Under the pieces are notes generated by a model. That model saw only the letters and a program-made list of their open reading frames with translations. It searched no databases and was not told where the DNA came from. Of a stretch of 64,000 bases of DNA, positions 1 through 9,563 are shown in pieces. Position 1 is the stretch's first letter, and every line of letters begins with the position of its first letter. The DNA is from Tretioscincus oriximinensis (Eukaryota; Chordata; Lepidosauria; Squamata; Gymnophthalmidae): the NCBI GenBank assembly GCA_022410635.1, contig JAJVDF010000027.1:1205562-1269561 (forward strand), written 5' to 3'. A program made the position numbers and the translations under genes.

Positions 1-54
1 TTCTTCTTCTTCTTCTTCTTCTTCTTCTTCTTCTTCTTCTTCTTCTTCTTCTTC
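1..54. repeat. (TTC)n microsatellite, cut by window start
   Basis: Uninterrupted TTC triplets (GAA on the other strand) from position 1 to about 54, followed by CCAAGTGCAAC. Full length unknown because it is truncated. Two SINE copies in this window (9204-9508 and 56160-56303) end in the same triplet, so this may be the expanded tail of such a SINE; that is inference. Confidence 0.95.
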
Positions 55-371
55 CCAAGTGCAACACTCCCCCCCCTCACCGCCTTGTTTACACCCCATG
101 ACCCAAGTATGTGAGATTCTGCTTAAGGATCACTGGAGCCCCTGGCTTTGATCTGATTGATTTGACATTCTTGCAATTCACAGTATTCCTAGTAACCATC
201 TGCGGAACCGCATCCCAGGGGCCTCCCTCTGCTTCCTTTTCTTACCTCCTGGCAGATCTGCGCCACTGGCAGGCAGGCTGCTGGATGGATAAGCAGGAGC
301 GGGGGTGGCTTTCGTTGCAAGCTTGCAGCTGGAACTTGAGTTTTAACAAAAGTTGGTGCGATAAACATGAA

Positions 372-503
372 CCCCGGAGCCTTCTGGGGACAGAGATTGG
401 CCATCCCCATGCCAGTATAGACTATGGCAGGCCCCATAATCTACACTAGCATGGGGTTGGCAGGCTGGCTATTCCGAGGGACAGCCCAGGATAAGGCTGC
501 AGC
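372..503. mobile_element. MITE family A, copy 1 (internally deleted palindrome)
   Basis: Contains the family signature GTAGACTATGGCAGGCCCC-like string (417-435) and its partner TCTACACTAGCATGGGG-TTGGCAGGCT, then a CCGAGGGACA...GGATAAGGCTGC end. The same blocks occur at 1386-1572 and 8781-8936 with a longer central palindrome, so this copy has lost part of one arm. It lies at the upstream edge of the CpG-rich promoter region. Ends resembling GGCTGCATCCACA suggest a hAT-type non-autonomous element; no target duplication is visible. Confidence 0.75.
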
Positions 504-1187
504 CAAAGTTCGAAAAAGGGACGGACGTGGGCCGGATAAGGGCCACAGCAGTGGTGCAGGGAAAAGCGCCTTGTGTCTGCGGCAGCTGCTTGATTGACAG
601 CCGAGTCTCCCGGGATTGCTGGGCGAGAGGCTGATCGCTCCCCAGATCGGAGGTCCAGGATAATTATAGCTCGCGCCCTGCTGCAGCGGTTCCAAGCGGC
701 TTAGCGGAGGCAGGCGGGAGGCCGGCCGGCCGGCAGGGCGCCGCTTCCTTTGAAAGGCGGGAAACTGACAAGCCCAGCAGCCCGGGCGGCGGGAGGCCAA
801 GTCAGCAGGAGGAACGGGGAGGCGTCTTCGATTCCCCGCCTCTGCTCTGCAGGGCTGCTGCTTGGATGGGCGCGAGGAGGAGCGGGGCAGGTCCTTGCAC
901 GGAGCGGGGGAGCCGCCTCGCATTGGACGTCGCAGCAGAGCCATCATGTAACCACGGGCAGAGAAGAGCCAAGGCGAGAAGCCTTTCTTCTTCCCTTCCT
1001 TTCTGGGTAAAGTGGACGCCGCCCCTCGGGGGTCTCTGCCTCTCCCGGGACTGAAGGTGGAGGGGAACCCGGGCGCCCCTCGGCTTCCTTCCTTTCCCGC
1101 CCCGATGGTTTAATTCCGAGCCCTGCTGGAGGAGGCTCCGGGGCGCCCTCGACGGTCCCCGCGGCGCCTCGTCACCTCCCGGGTAAG
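440..1187 (+). promoter_or_regulatory. CpG-rich promoter and 5'UTR region of RPS6KA2
   Basis: Base composition changes sharply from about 440: GC-rich with frequent CpG up to about 1330, whereas the rest of the window is AT-rich. It contains GC-box-like strings (for example CCCGCCCCG near 1097-1105, and GGCGGG around 785-791) and a weak AT box (ATAATTATAG near 659-668). No clear TATA box or initiator can be fixed, as is typical of CpG-island promoters. The transcription start is unknown; the 5'UTR of exon 1 lies somewhere within this stretch. Open frames here (for example 750-1010) have no recognisable product. Confidence 0.7.
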
Positions 1188-1286
1188 ATGGACATGAGCA
1201 TGAAGAAATTCACCGTGAGGCGCTTCTTCTCGGTGTATCTGCGCAAGAAGTCGCGCTCCAAGAGCTCCAGCCTCAGCCGCTTCGAG
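1188..1286 (+). CDS. RPS6KA2: RPS6KA2 (RSK3) coding exon 1, residues 1-33
   Basis: First coding exon of ribosomal S6 kinase alpha-2 (RSK3), a Ser/Thr kinase activated by ERK and PDK1 that acts in cytosol and nucleus. The 33 codons begin MDMSMKKF and end SLSRFE, close to the N-terminus of the RSK3-specific isoform; RSK1, RSK2 and RSK4 differ here. The start has A at -3 and G at +4, a good Kozak context. The segment is rich in Lys, Arg and Ser. In mammals this RSK3-specific stretch is reported to mediate binding to the scaffold mAKAP; that is family knowledge, not visible here. The exon ends on a codon boundary (phase 0) at donor GAG|GTAAAG and sits at the 3' edge of a CpG-rich region. Oddity: the bases just before and over the ATG (GG|GTAAGA) themselves resemble a 5' splice site. 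Other RPS6KA2 first exons known in mammals would lie outside this window or were not seen. Confidence 0.96.
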
Positions 1287-1385
1287 GTAAAGAGAAAAGA
1301 CGCGCCTGGCGAAACTCGAGGGCGGCCCCGGCTGGGAAAGTTTAAGGTCTTCATAGCAGGGTGAATTCGCATTGGGTCTGATTCT

Positions 1386-1572
1386 CTGGCTGCGTTCACA
1401 CGGATCCTTATCCTGGGTTGTCCCTCGGAATAGGAACCTGCCAGCCACGTGCTAGTGTAGACTATGGCAGGCCCCGAATGGGGCCTGCCATAGTCTACAC
1501 TGGCACGTGGCTGGCCAAGCTCTGTCCCAAGATGTGACCCAGAATAAGGCTCCAGGTGGACGGCGCCTGGGC
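1386..1572. mobile_element. MITE family A, copy 2 with near-perfect central hairpin
   Basis: Outer ends: GGCTGCGTTCACACGGATCC on the left, GGTGGACGGCGCCTGGGC on the right. The core is an inverted repeat of 36-nt arms (1440-1475 and 1480-1515) with a GAAT loop and one mismatch. It lies about 100 bp inside intron 1, directly after the exon 1 donor region. It is the most intact copy next to the promoter. Family assignment comes from repeated blocks within this window; superfamily (hAT-like) is inferred from the ends. Confidence 0.85.
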
Positions 1573-1584
1573 TGAGCCTTAGGG

Positions 1585-1632
1585 ATCTGCCATTCCCATA
1601 ATAATGTAGGCTATGGCAGGCCCCTGAATGGA
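1585..1632. mobile_element. MITE family A, fragment
   Basis: Short fragment with the block GCCATTCCCATAATAATGTA then GGCTATGGCAGGCCCCTGAATGG, matching one arm of copies 1, 2 and 5. It stops abruptly on both sides. Confidence 0.6.
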
Positions 1633-1891
1633 GGGCTGCGGGGCTGAGAAAGTCAGGCGCTTGGAATTAGGCGGAAGCTTTGTAAGCCAAGGAGGTGATA
1701 TTTTGAAGAGCATTTTTATTCTCCAATGCAGGATGTGCCCTTGTTTAATGGATGCCCTTTAAGGGGCTCCTCTTTAATACAGCTTGAATGGGAGTGGGAA
1801 AGAGGAGTTTTCAGCAGGGGCAGCCTGTAATGCCTGCAGCACCTGGTGACGCTTCCTCTTCCCCACAGCCAAAGCTGCGACATCCCTGTCT

Positions 1892-1975
1892 GGGGTTTGC
1901 TGTGGCATTTGGATGGCCATTCTCAATCCCAAGATGTTACCCAGAATAAGGCTCCTTGTGGACAGGGCCTAAGAG
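1892..1975. mobile_element. MITE family A, half copy
   Basis: Contains GGATGGCCATTCTCAATCCC, then AAGATGTTACCCAGAATAAG and GCTCCTTGTGGACAGGGCC. These are the outer right-hand blocks of copy 2 (1509-1572) and copy 5, without the central palindrome. Confidence 0.7.
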
Positions 1976-2394
1976 ACAAACCCAAGTGGAACTGTTCAGA
2001 CGTGTTAAAGAGAATGCAGATCTTAAGCCTCGAAAGCTTTGATTGTACCTGTAAGGTGAGAGAAAGGATTAAAGCTTCTTCAGGGTGAAAGAAAGAGAGC
2101 TTCTGGGCAATTTGGACATCTTTTGATCTTCTAGCCAAGCAGTTTCATCTGAAACAAAGATGCAGCTTCTGTGGTTTGCGTTCAGTAACCGGACTCTGTT
2201 TCACTGTGGAAGTTTCCGACCACCTAAGCGAAATTGCATTTATTCAGATTCTGGTTAACTTTCAGGGTTTATTTGAAAGTAACTGGGTCTAGAACTGCAG
2301 CCCAATTGAACTCAGTGGCATTCAGTTCCTCAGGGCTTTCTCTAAAGTGGAATCTAATCACAGCTTTAGACTAGAGCTAAAAGCCTTCTTCTGC

Positions 2395-2493
2395 CCAGTT
2401 GCAACTGGTGGACCACAGGGTGAGACAGAATGCTGGACTAGATGGGCTCTGGCCCCATTCACAGGGCTCCTCTTACATTCTTATGTTCTAGGT
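2395..2493 (+). mobile_element. CR1 LINE 3' end fragment
   Basis: Carries the CR1 terminal signature GACAGAATGCTGGACTAGAT-GGGCTCTGGCC and GGGCTCCTCTTACATTCTTA-TGTTCT. The same string recurs at 29385-29460, 30025-30085, 50517-50590 and 62960-63025. It is a short 5'-truncated copy in sense orientation. Confidence 0.8.
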
Positions 2494-2993
2494 TACAAGT
2501 GAGGCTTACCTAGTCTAACAGGCCAGGAGTTTCGGAGCTTTAACAAATTTGGAAAAAAGGGATTTTCATCGAATACCGTTTATAATGCCTGTAGCATTTT
2601 CCTCCACATTCATTAAAGCTGCAAAACTTCTGTCCTGTTTTAGCGTAGCAGCCTTTCTGCTCTGCTTTTCCAATTCCCATTTCTTGCTCCCAAACTACTG
2701 CAACCACAAGGTAGTTTAATGAATTATGTGCAGGTCTAAGGAGATGGTTTTATCCTGTGTGGGCATAAAGATGCCATTACAGATATTAGAATAATCTTTC
2801 TATTTATGTACTTGTTCCCCATTGTGAATTAAGAACCCGTTAAGAAGTCAAGGAAAAGAGCGTTTTAGGGTGCTTAAGAGATAAAAGAGGTGTAAATATG
2901 CACTAGAACTTTGGTAAGTATGTAGGAAAGTGCTGAGATTTGTCTTCTGCCTTCTGGCATTTCAATTTTGCCTCAGTTCAAACAATTTATAGT

Positions 2994-3062
2994 GCCTCTG
3001 ATGGGCCACTGCGTGAGCCAGAATGCAGAGTTATGGGCCGATTCAGCAGGGCTCCTCTTACT
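2994..3062 (+). mobile_element. CR1 LINE 3' end fragment (degenerate)
   Basis: GATGGGCCACTGCGTGAGCC, then CCGATTCAGCAGGGCTCCTC-TTAC: an eroded version of the CR1 terminal string. About 500 bp downstream of another such tail, with nothing recognisable in between. Confidence 0.65.
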
Positions 3063-4013
3063 TTAATTTAAAAAAAATAGTTTGTGATTATAGGTGGTGG
3101 TCATAGAAAGGCTTGTTTCTACTACCTTTTCTTTGACTTTAAAATGATTAGGATGAGAGGAAAAAGAGACTTCTAAACTGCTGAAAGCAATTGAATTAAC
3201 AGCAGTAGCAGTATCAGGGTCAGGTTCTTCTGAGATATCAGCTTGATTGCATGTTTAAATAATTTAAAACTGGTTTCAAAACAAGCAATATGATTGCCTC
3301 CTCTTTTTGCTGGCCTCTGCGTGCCAACATGCTTCAGGATTAAAAACTTCTTTTTATCTGCTAAGCTACCTGGATCCTCCTTATTAATACTAATACCTTA
3401 TTAGTTACTTAATGTTTCTGATGTGGAGTGAATAGTTCAGATGCTTTGGACTATAACTTTAATTACTCTAGCACTGTACTGAAGGGACATCAGGTTAGAG
3501 AAGAACAGATTCTGAATAAAAATGACTCCATTTGAGAAGAATTTTTTTCTCTCTGAAGATGCTCTTTAGAAATGTGTTATGATAAGCCATTAGCATTTTG
3601 TATTGTTTCTGAATGACTGCATTGCTCACATAAATGCTTGGTTCCCTACTCCTTTGCACACTTTTATACAGGAGAGGTTGCAGAATTGTTTCATAATTTA
3701 TTCAGAAAGTTGAAAGCTAAAGGTGTCCTTGAGTTAAAGTTGCATTTTTTGGCAGCGTCATGGAGATGGTTTGCCGTTGCCTTCTTCTGGAAGGGTTCCA
3801 GGGCTTGAATCTTCTGCATATAAAGCAAATGGTTTAGCACTGTGCTATAGAAAGACAGGACCTGATTTGGGGGAATATTCTGCTGTGAATTCTCAACATA
3901 CTGGGGAGAATGCAAGGAAAGGTTTGCTCACTTTTACATAGTCTCAAAACTGCATTTGGAAGAAGCAAATTCAGTCCTTTAACTTAATTTTTGATAAGCA
4001 GAACCATAAGAGT
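3063..4013. other. Intron 1, no recognisable feature
   Basis: AT-rich intronic sequence. Open frames (for example 3691-3915, minus) show no domain. No clear repeat signature by eye. Confidence 0.5.
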
Positions 4014-4165
4014 AATTCCAGCAAGGGGGGGCTTATAGCACTTTGGAAACTAAGTGGATGCATCTGAAGAAGTAGACTTCTCCATGAAAACTCATGCTGC
4101 CTACTTTTCTCTTGTTAGTTTCCAAAGTGCTGCAAGCTCTGTTTACTGGACTTTCTGAACAAAGA
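4014..4165. mobile_element. MITE family C, copy 1 (partly deleted)
   Basis: Begins CCAGCAAGGGGGGGCTTA, continues TAGCACTTTGGAAACTAA, has the internal block GCATCTGAAGAAGTAGACTT, and closes with the inverted partner TTAGTTTCCAAAGTGCTGCA. The same order of blocks occurs in longer form at 31298-31508. One inner arm is deleted here. Confidence 0.75.
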
Positions 4166-7100
4166 ATAACGGAGCTATTTCTCTGAAGGCTAATTATGAG
4201 AGAGACCCAAATTTAATCTGGTGAAAGAGAGATTATGAGATAATTTGATTTATATCTGTTTATCTTAGAAAGACTGCTGCATCATTTGATATGGCATTGC
4301 ATTTAAAGGCCGAATGCTGTTGTTTCTTAGTTCAAAAACGAAGGAGAAGCAGCATTTTATAGACTGATAGTCCCTGTGAAAGAGCAGACAAGGCCATCTG
4401 AATTGATCAGCGTCCAGGGGTAAAATCAAAAGTCATTCTGTGAGCCGCAGCACAGACTGTGTCAAACACAGCTTGTGCTGGCACAACAAATAATGTGTCG
4501 CCCTTTTTGAGAAAGTGAAGGAACTCCAGCTCTTTCTAAAATCCAGCTGTTTCAGGGCTGACGGACTGGCTCAGTGCCTCTGTTAACCTTTCCAACAAGA
4601 CAGTCAGATTTCAGAAATTCTAAAAGTTCCTATAGTTCTTTTAAAAAATCAATACTTCCTTCACTGTTCATATATCCAGAAATACTCGTGGCCCCAGACA
4701 AAAGGTGCAGTTCCTCAACTTTCCCCCAGGTTTACTTCTTTTGCACCAGTAAGGGAAAGCGTTGATGTTTTTATTTTAAAATTCAGTTTTTCTGTGAGTC
4801 TCTTAGAAGTAATCTATCCAGATCTTGCGGTAGCCATTTGAAAATACCAAATTCAAGTTGTTCAAGTTGTTTTAAAAGAATCGATTGAAGAAATCCTCAA
4901 AAGCCAATCCAGTTATTCAGGTAAATTGCAGGAGTAGGTGGGGGAAACCATTTTTCCCCCCAGACCCTGGCTATGATATATAAAAATTAATAATATTCGG
5001 AAGGATTTGCCTACCTGGAGTAGCCTAAAATCCATCACATTTCATACTTAGATGGTGGAATAGATGACTAACCATAGTATTGGACAGACAGTTTTTTCTT
5101 AAACTCGGTATATCATGGGGAATAAACTTCCTTTATTCTAGTTAATTTACAAACTGGAGTTGTGAATTACTCTATAGGTAGACAAGACCTGCCTGTGATT
5201 CTAGAAAATGTTATATTGCTTGGAATGCTTTACTATGCAAGCCATGCAAAGCTCAGAATGTGCTCAGCTCCAACATACAGGGATGCATTCTTACATTTTC
5301 TGGCCAGTAAAGCAGGAATTTGTCATTGCTTTCTTCCTGGAAAGATACCAGGGGTTCAAATATTTTAAATGTAAAGGAAATGCTCTGTTACTAAGCCCAG
5401 AGCCCTTCACCTTGTATATTATTATTATTACAGTCTCAGAGCTGCTTCTAGAAAAGGACTACTAAAGACTACAGCAAAACATGTTTCATTGAGCAACTGA
5501 AAGGATATCCTGTGGACGTTGTTTTAAGATTGGACCCCAAGCTATGTAGCACAGAAACGCTTTAGAGAAATACTTTTATTCTCCAAGGTGGAAATGCAGT
5601 TGAAAAGGAGGAAGGAAAGAGAAGAGATTGTTGAATGCTGTCCATGGTGTGCATTCCTGGTCCCTATCAATCAAATTGGAGAGAGATAGAAGAATGCATC
5701 TGTACATATCGTGATAATTTTAAACACACAATTGAAAGCTTTTTCTTAACAGCCTTTTCAATACTGGAGGCTGTAAAAGTGTTTTCTAGTAAATAGTTGT
5801 GGGAAATTGAGTAACTTTATCAAATCTTTGGAGGAATTTTTCCCCAGAGCTTCCAAAACCCATATTGCAAGTTTTTCTCAAAATGGCATAAGCTCTAAAA
5901 GACATGAAAGGAGTTACTATCTTCAGAAGCAACATCTAAATATGAGGCACAGTCATGTTCACGTGACTATGATCATAGTCTGATGTTTATATTAATAATT
6001 GAGAGATAGCTTTGAACTACTTATTTAGGTTAAGGTACTTCAAACAAGAACTTAAACTTGTTTGAAGTACCCTACTGGAACTTTATTGGATATGTTAGAT
6101 GAATTGCGTGTTTCCCAATATAGTACCAGGATAGTGATGCAATATCACGTAATATTATTGTGGGAAATTGATAATGATGCTGTTTTTTCCATTATAATGA
6201 AGACTATCTACTGCCTGATGGCTTGCTTTGTTATCATCCCACATGGTTATACATTTTCAGAAGACAATCAGATACAAAAAGCAATGAAGCGAACTCTGTA
6301 AGTGACTGGTTGACATTTGTGTTCTTTCTGCTAACACAAGGGCTAGTCGGGGAATAGAGATTTATGTCAGAGCTTTATGGCAGCAATTAGTAGCTTATAT
6401 AGACAATGGTTCATCTATCAAGCCAAAATTAGTACAGAAGTACAGAGTACAGGAGTAGTAACTGTTTAAATCTTATGCTCAAATGAAGCAAGACTTACAG
6501 AAATAGCAGTTTCTCAAATCAAATGCTAGAGCACAAAGGTTCGCCATCCAAAGATGATACCAAATATGTAGAGCCACAGATAAGTCACTGGTTGGTCAGA
6601 CAATCTGGTTGATTGTCAGCAGCACCTAATCTTGGGCTGAGGTCCTTATTTGTAGTGTCTTACTTCTGTGCAAGTAGAAATTGCCTGAGTACTTGACATT
6701 TTACAGCCAGCCTGACTGAACATCTCTACGACTATTGCATAGGACGAAGTTCAAAAAGCCCAGTACAGGCTTCTGCTCTTCATTAGCCTGAGTGAGGAGA
6801 TTATAATGAGTTATAATGAAACAAGGTAAGAGGTATGTAAGCAGGCCTGCAAAAGTCTCTCACGTCTNGTGGGAATTGTAAGAGGCAATTGCCTTTTGCC
6901 ATCTGGAGGCACCTTTACCTATAATTTGCTATAATACCTATAATAAGAATGTACTATGAATCATCCCTCATGAATCTTATTGTCTAGTGGATTACTGCAT
7001 TATAGATGCTCTTTGCTGATCCATTGTGAGAATAAGGTTATAGCCATACATCACTAGTTTACACTGGAATTTCTTGATAATCCAGATGACCACTTTTCCC

Positions 7101-8270
7101 ATTTTAATACGCCTTGTCCATATCTTTGCAACATATTCCAGGTTTTGTTATTCTGTCAGCTTCTGACAAGCGAAATGCTATTGGATAATTTGGTGTCAAT
7201 ATCTGATTCCTTTGCCTTCCACCCTCGCAGTTTCTCATCAAAACTATCCACACATCAAAGGTTTTCACTGTCAATATTGATCTGAAAGTGGATTTTCCCA
7301 AGAAACGAATGATCTCGATAATCAGCTTTAAAAACTGCCTTCTATACGTTTACATAACAACTTTGTGAGGCAAATGTAGCAGAAACACAACTTTAAAATG
7401 GATTACTGACCCTGTGTGGAATGCAACCCATGAAAAGTTGCTTCTTTTAGCCACTTGAGAAGTGTGTCTGCTAAATACATCATGATCAAACGAGGTTTGA
7501 AAGAAGNACCCCGGTTAGTGTGATAGTCTCTACAGAAGGAAGTATCTGTCCCCAAAATCTGTTCTACAGACAAGTCTTAGGCAGCAGGGCCTAAGCAACA
7601 GCATTACTCTACGTTTGACAGCGAATTGACAGCTAATATAATTCTCACAGCATCATGGCAAGTATGTACCTGGTAGAATGCTTAGTGGAGCTCTTATCAT
7701 TCTTCCAGGTAAATGAATCAGAAGGAATTACTGATGCTTTTGCAAACAGAGCCATAAATTCAGTTTGCTTTTCTGGGTTAGATGAAGAGACAAGGGAAAG
7801 TATTCCATATAATGACAAGATCACATTCTATGGCTCGTTGTGCATTTATATTAAACTAGTACAGATTTGTGAATTCAGGCTATCCTGGTTCACTAATTCA
7901 TATTACTGTGATCGTTATTCGATTTTGGCATATCTGCACAGCGCTAATGCAGGATTACTGAGTGGAGGAGAATTTCACCAATGCAACCTATAGCACTGCC
8001 AAAATTCAGCCTCCCAAATCCCTGAAGCCAGGAAGCTTCAAAGTTCATCTGAACTTTCAGTATGTGGCAGACAGCACGGACTGATGGAGCAGCAATGACA
8101 GCACTGATCCAGATTTGCCCACATTGTGCAGTACAGCTTCATAGGTCACCCAAGCTTCAAGGCTGGAGCACAAAGCTTTTGATGGCTAAAACCAAATGTA
8201 GCTAGCCTAGGGTACTTGGGGAGTACAATTTTGATAGCACGCTATCTACATGTCATCTGTATTCTGATTA
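4166..8270. other. Intron 1, mostly unannotated
   Basis: About 4.1 kb of AT-rich intron. One small fold-back is seen at 6034-6071 (15-nt perfect arms GGTACTTCAAACAAG / CTTGTTTGAAGTACC, 8-nt loop). The 112-codon frame at 7655-7993 has no recognisable motif and ordinary AT-rich composition; it is treated as chance. No transposon signature that I can name. Confidence 0.5.
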
Positions 8271-8275
8271 AGGGA

Positions 8276-8335
8276 CCCTTGTTAACACACTGGTAGACCT
8301 GCTTAATGAGTTCTACCAGTGCTCTGTGTTAAGGG
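8276..8335. repeat. 60-nt imperfect hairpin
   Basis: Arms CCCTTGTTAACACACTGGTA-GA (8276-8297) and TCTACCAGTGCTCTGTGTTA-AGGG (8312-8335) pair with one bulge, leaving a 14-nt loop. A second small inverted repeat (AAACTGGCT / AGCCAGTTT) follows at 8351-8398. Could be the core of a short fold-back transposon or an RNA hairpin; no flanking duplication is visible. Confidence 0.5.
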
Positions 8336-8780
8336 CTCTTGTTGGAGCCAAAACTGGCTAAATTGACTGGCTGTGATAAAGCCAGTTTATGTAACAACCT
8401 GCGATAAATCATGAAAACTTGAGAAATGAGATGCTGTTTTACTTGTGATGCATTCTAATATTAACGGCAGTCTTCATTCTTATAAAAGGTACAAGAGACA
8501 GACCTTCTTACAGTATAAAACTTNAAAACATATTTCGTATCTCCTAATTAGCAAGAACAGCTTCTGCCAAAATTGTAAACAAACCGAAACATTAACAAGC
8601 TGAAAACAAGTTAACTGCCTCCTCATCTTCGGAAAGGAATGTGGACTTGACCCCCTATCCTTCTGGCAAGTTTCTTATCTAACTGTCCTTGCTTTTCTTA
8701 CACCTTGATGCAAGCTTCTTTATACAGAAGAACAAAGCAACAAACAGTTCATTGCTAAATTAATATGACTGTACTTACAC

Positions 8781-8936
8781 TAAGGCTGCATCCACAGGGA
8801 GCCTTATTCTTGGTTGTCCCTCAGAATAGGAGCCTGCCAATCACATGCTAGTGTAGACTATGGCAGGTCCTGAATGGGGCCTGCCATAGTCTATACTGGC
8901 ANGTGGATGGCCAAGCTCCATGTGGATGGGGCCTAA
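8781..8936. mobile_element. MITE family A, copy 5 (most complete)
   Basis: Runs from TAAGGCTGCATCCACAGGGA to CATGTGGATGGGGCCTAAG, so its ends are inverted repeats of each other (A/GGC-TGCATCCACA type). The centre has the family palindrome around GACTATGGCAGG...CCTGCCATAGTC. Length about 156 bp. The end sequence is typical of hAT-derived non-autonomous elements in reptiles, but no clean 8-bp duplication is visible. Confidence 0.8.
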
Positions 8937-9178
8937 GTTTTATAGAGTTGTAAAACTGCACTCCACACATGGATCAGGTTTATAATCTATGCAGATGAAT
9001 CATGCTAGCAGGGGAAAGGCCTCCGTAATCTGCATTAACATGTGCATAGGGGAGAGCTAGAAATGTGCATATAAAGGGCCTAAATCTTTGGAGAACCACA
9101 CCTAACATCATTGTAAAGTGTTCAGAAGCATATTTTAAATCTTGCAACTTGTATAGAATTTCATGTTTTATGTTTAAT

Positions 9179-9563
9179 AATATATACTGCTCAAAACAGT
9201 TAAGAAGAAGAAGAACTGGGTTCTTATACCCCGCTTTTCTCACCTTTCAAAGGGACTCAAAGCGGCTTACAAGGGTATTTTGCCCGAAGGCTTACATTCT
9301 ATCTTCCCCACCAGGCTCTGGTGGTTCCCATGTTTCTACTTGTAGTCAGTTGCAATTTCTTGCAGTTCCTGCTTTCGAATAGCTGGGTTGGCTAGAGCTA
9401 CAGGCTAGTGGAAGGTGCTCACCCCTCCCCACGTCCCACACAGGGCTTCGAAACCAGATCTCCCANCTGAGAGAAGGATTCCTTAGCAACTGAGCTATCT
9501 GTGCNTGTCATGTTACACTGTCATGTTAAAGTGTTCCCTTAATTGTTTTGAGCAGTATATATT
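9179..9563. mobile_element. Tc1/mariner-like inverted-repeat element interrupted by a SINE
   Basis: The left arm 9179-9203 and right arm 9539-9563 are inverted copies matching at 24 of 25 positions; read inward both contain TATATACTGCTCAAAACA followed by A/GTTAA. The right arm continues inward as AAGGGAACACTTTAACATG. I recognise the TATATACTGCTCAAA...TTAAGGGAACACT pattern as the terminus of a widespread vertebrate Tc1/mariner-type transposon, with TA at the ends. The left arm stops at TTAA, directly against the triplet tail of the SINE at 9204. Confidence 0.65.
9204..9508 (-). mobile_element. tRNA-derived SINE (minus strand)
   Basis: On the minus strand the element starts with a tRNA-like head: A-box-like ATAGCTCAGTTGCTAAGG (complement of 9484-9502) and B-box-like GGTTTCGAAGCCC (complement near 9447-9459). 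The body ends with AAGCGGGGTATAAGAACCCA then a (TTC)n tail. The body matches 56160-56303 closely. It resembles Sauria-type squamate SINEs. No target duplication flanks it; instead it lies between the inverted arms of a DNA transposon. Confidence 0.8.

Noticed and set aside
1..54. CRISPR-like or structured array at the window start
   Set aside because: It is a plain TTC microsatellite without spacers.
441..947. 168-codon minus frame across the promoter region
   Set aside because: GC-rich stretches rarely contain stop codons; the translation is Pro/Arg/Ser-rich with no domain, antisense to the promoter.
7655..7993. 112-codon plus frame as a gene
   Set aside because: No motif or homology that I recognise; isolated in intron 1 with no supporting signals.
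9440..9508. tRNA gene
   Set aside because: A- and B-box-like sequences belong to the head of a SINE; the tRNA fold is not maintained and a SINE body follows.
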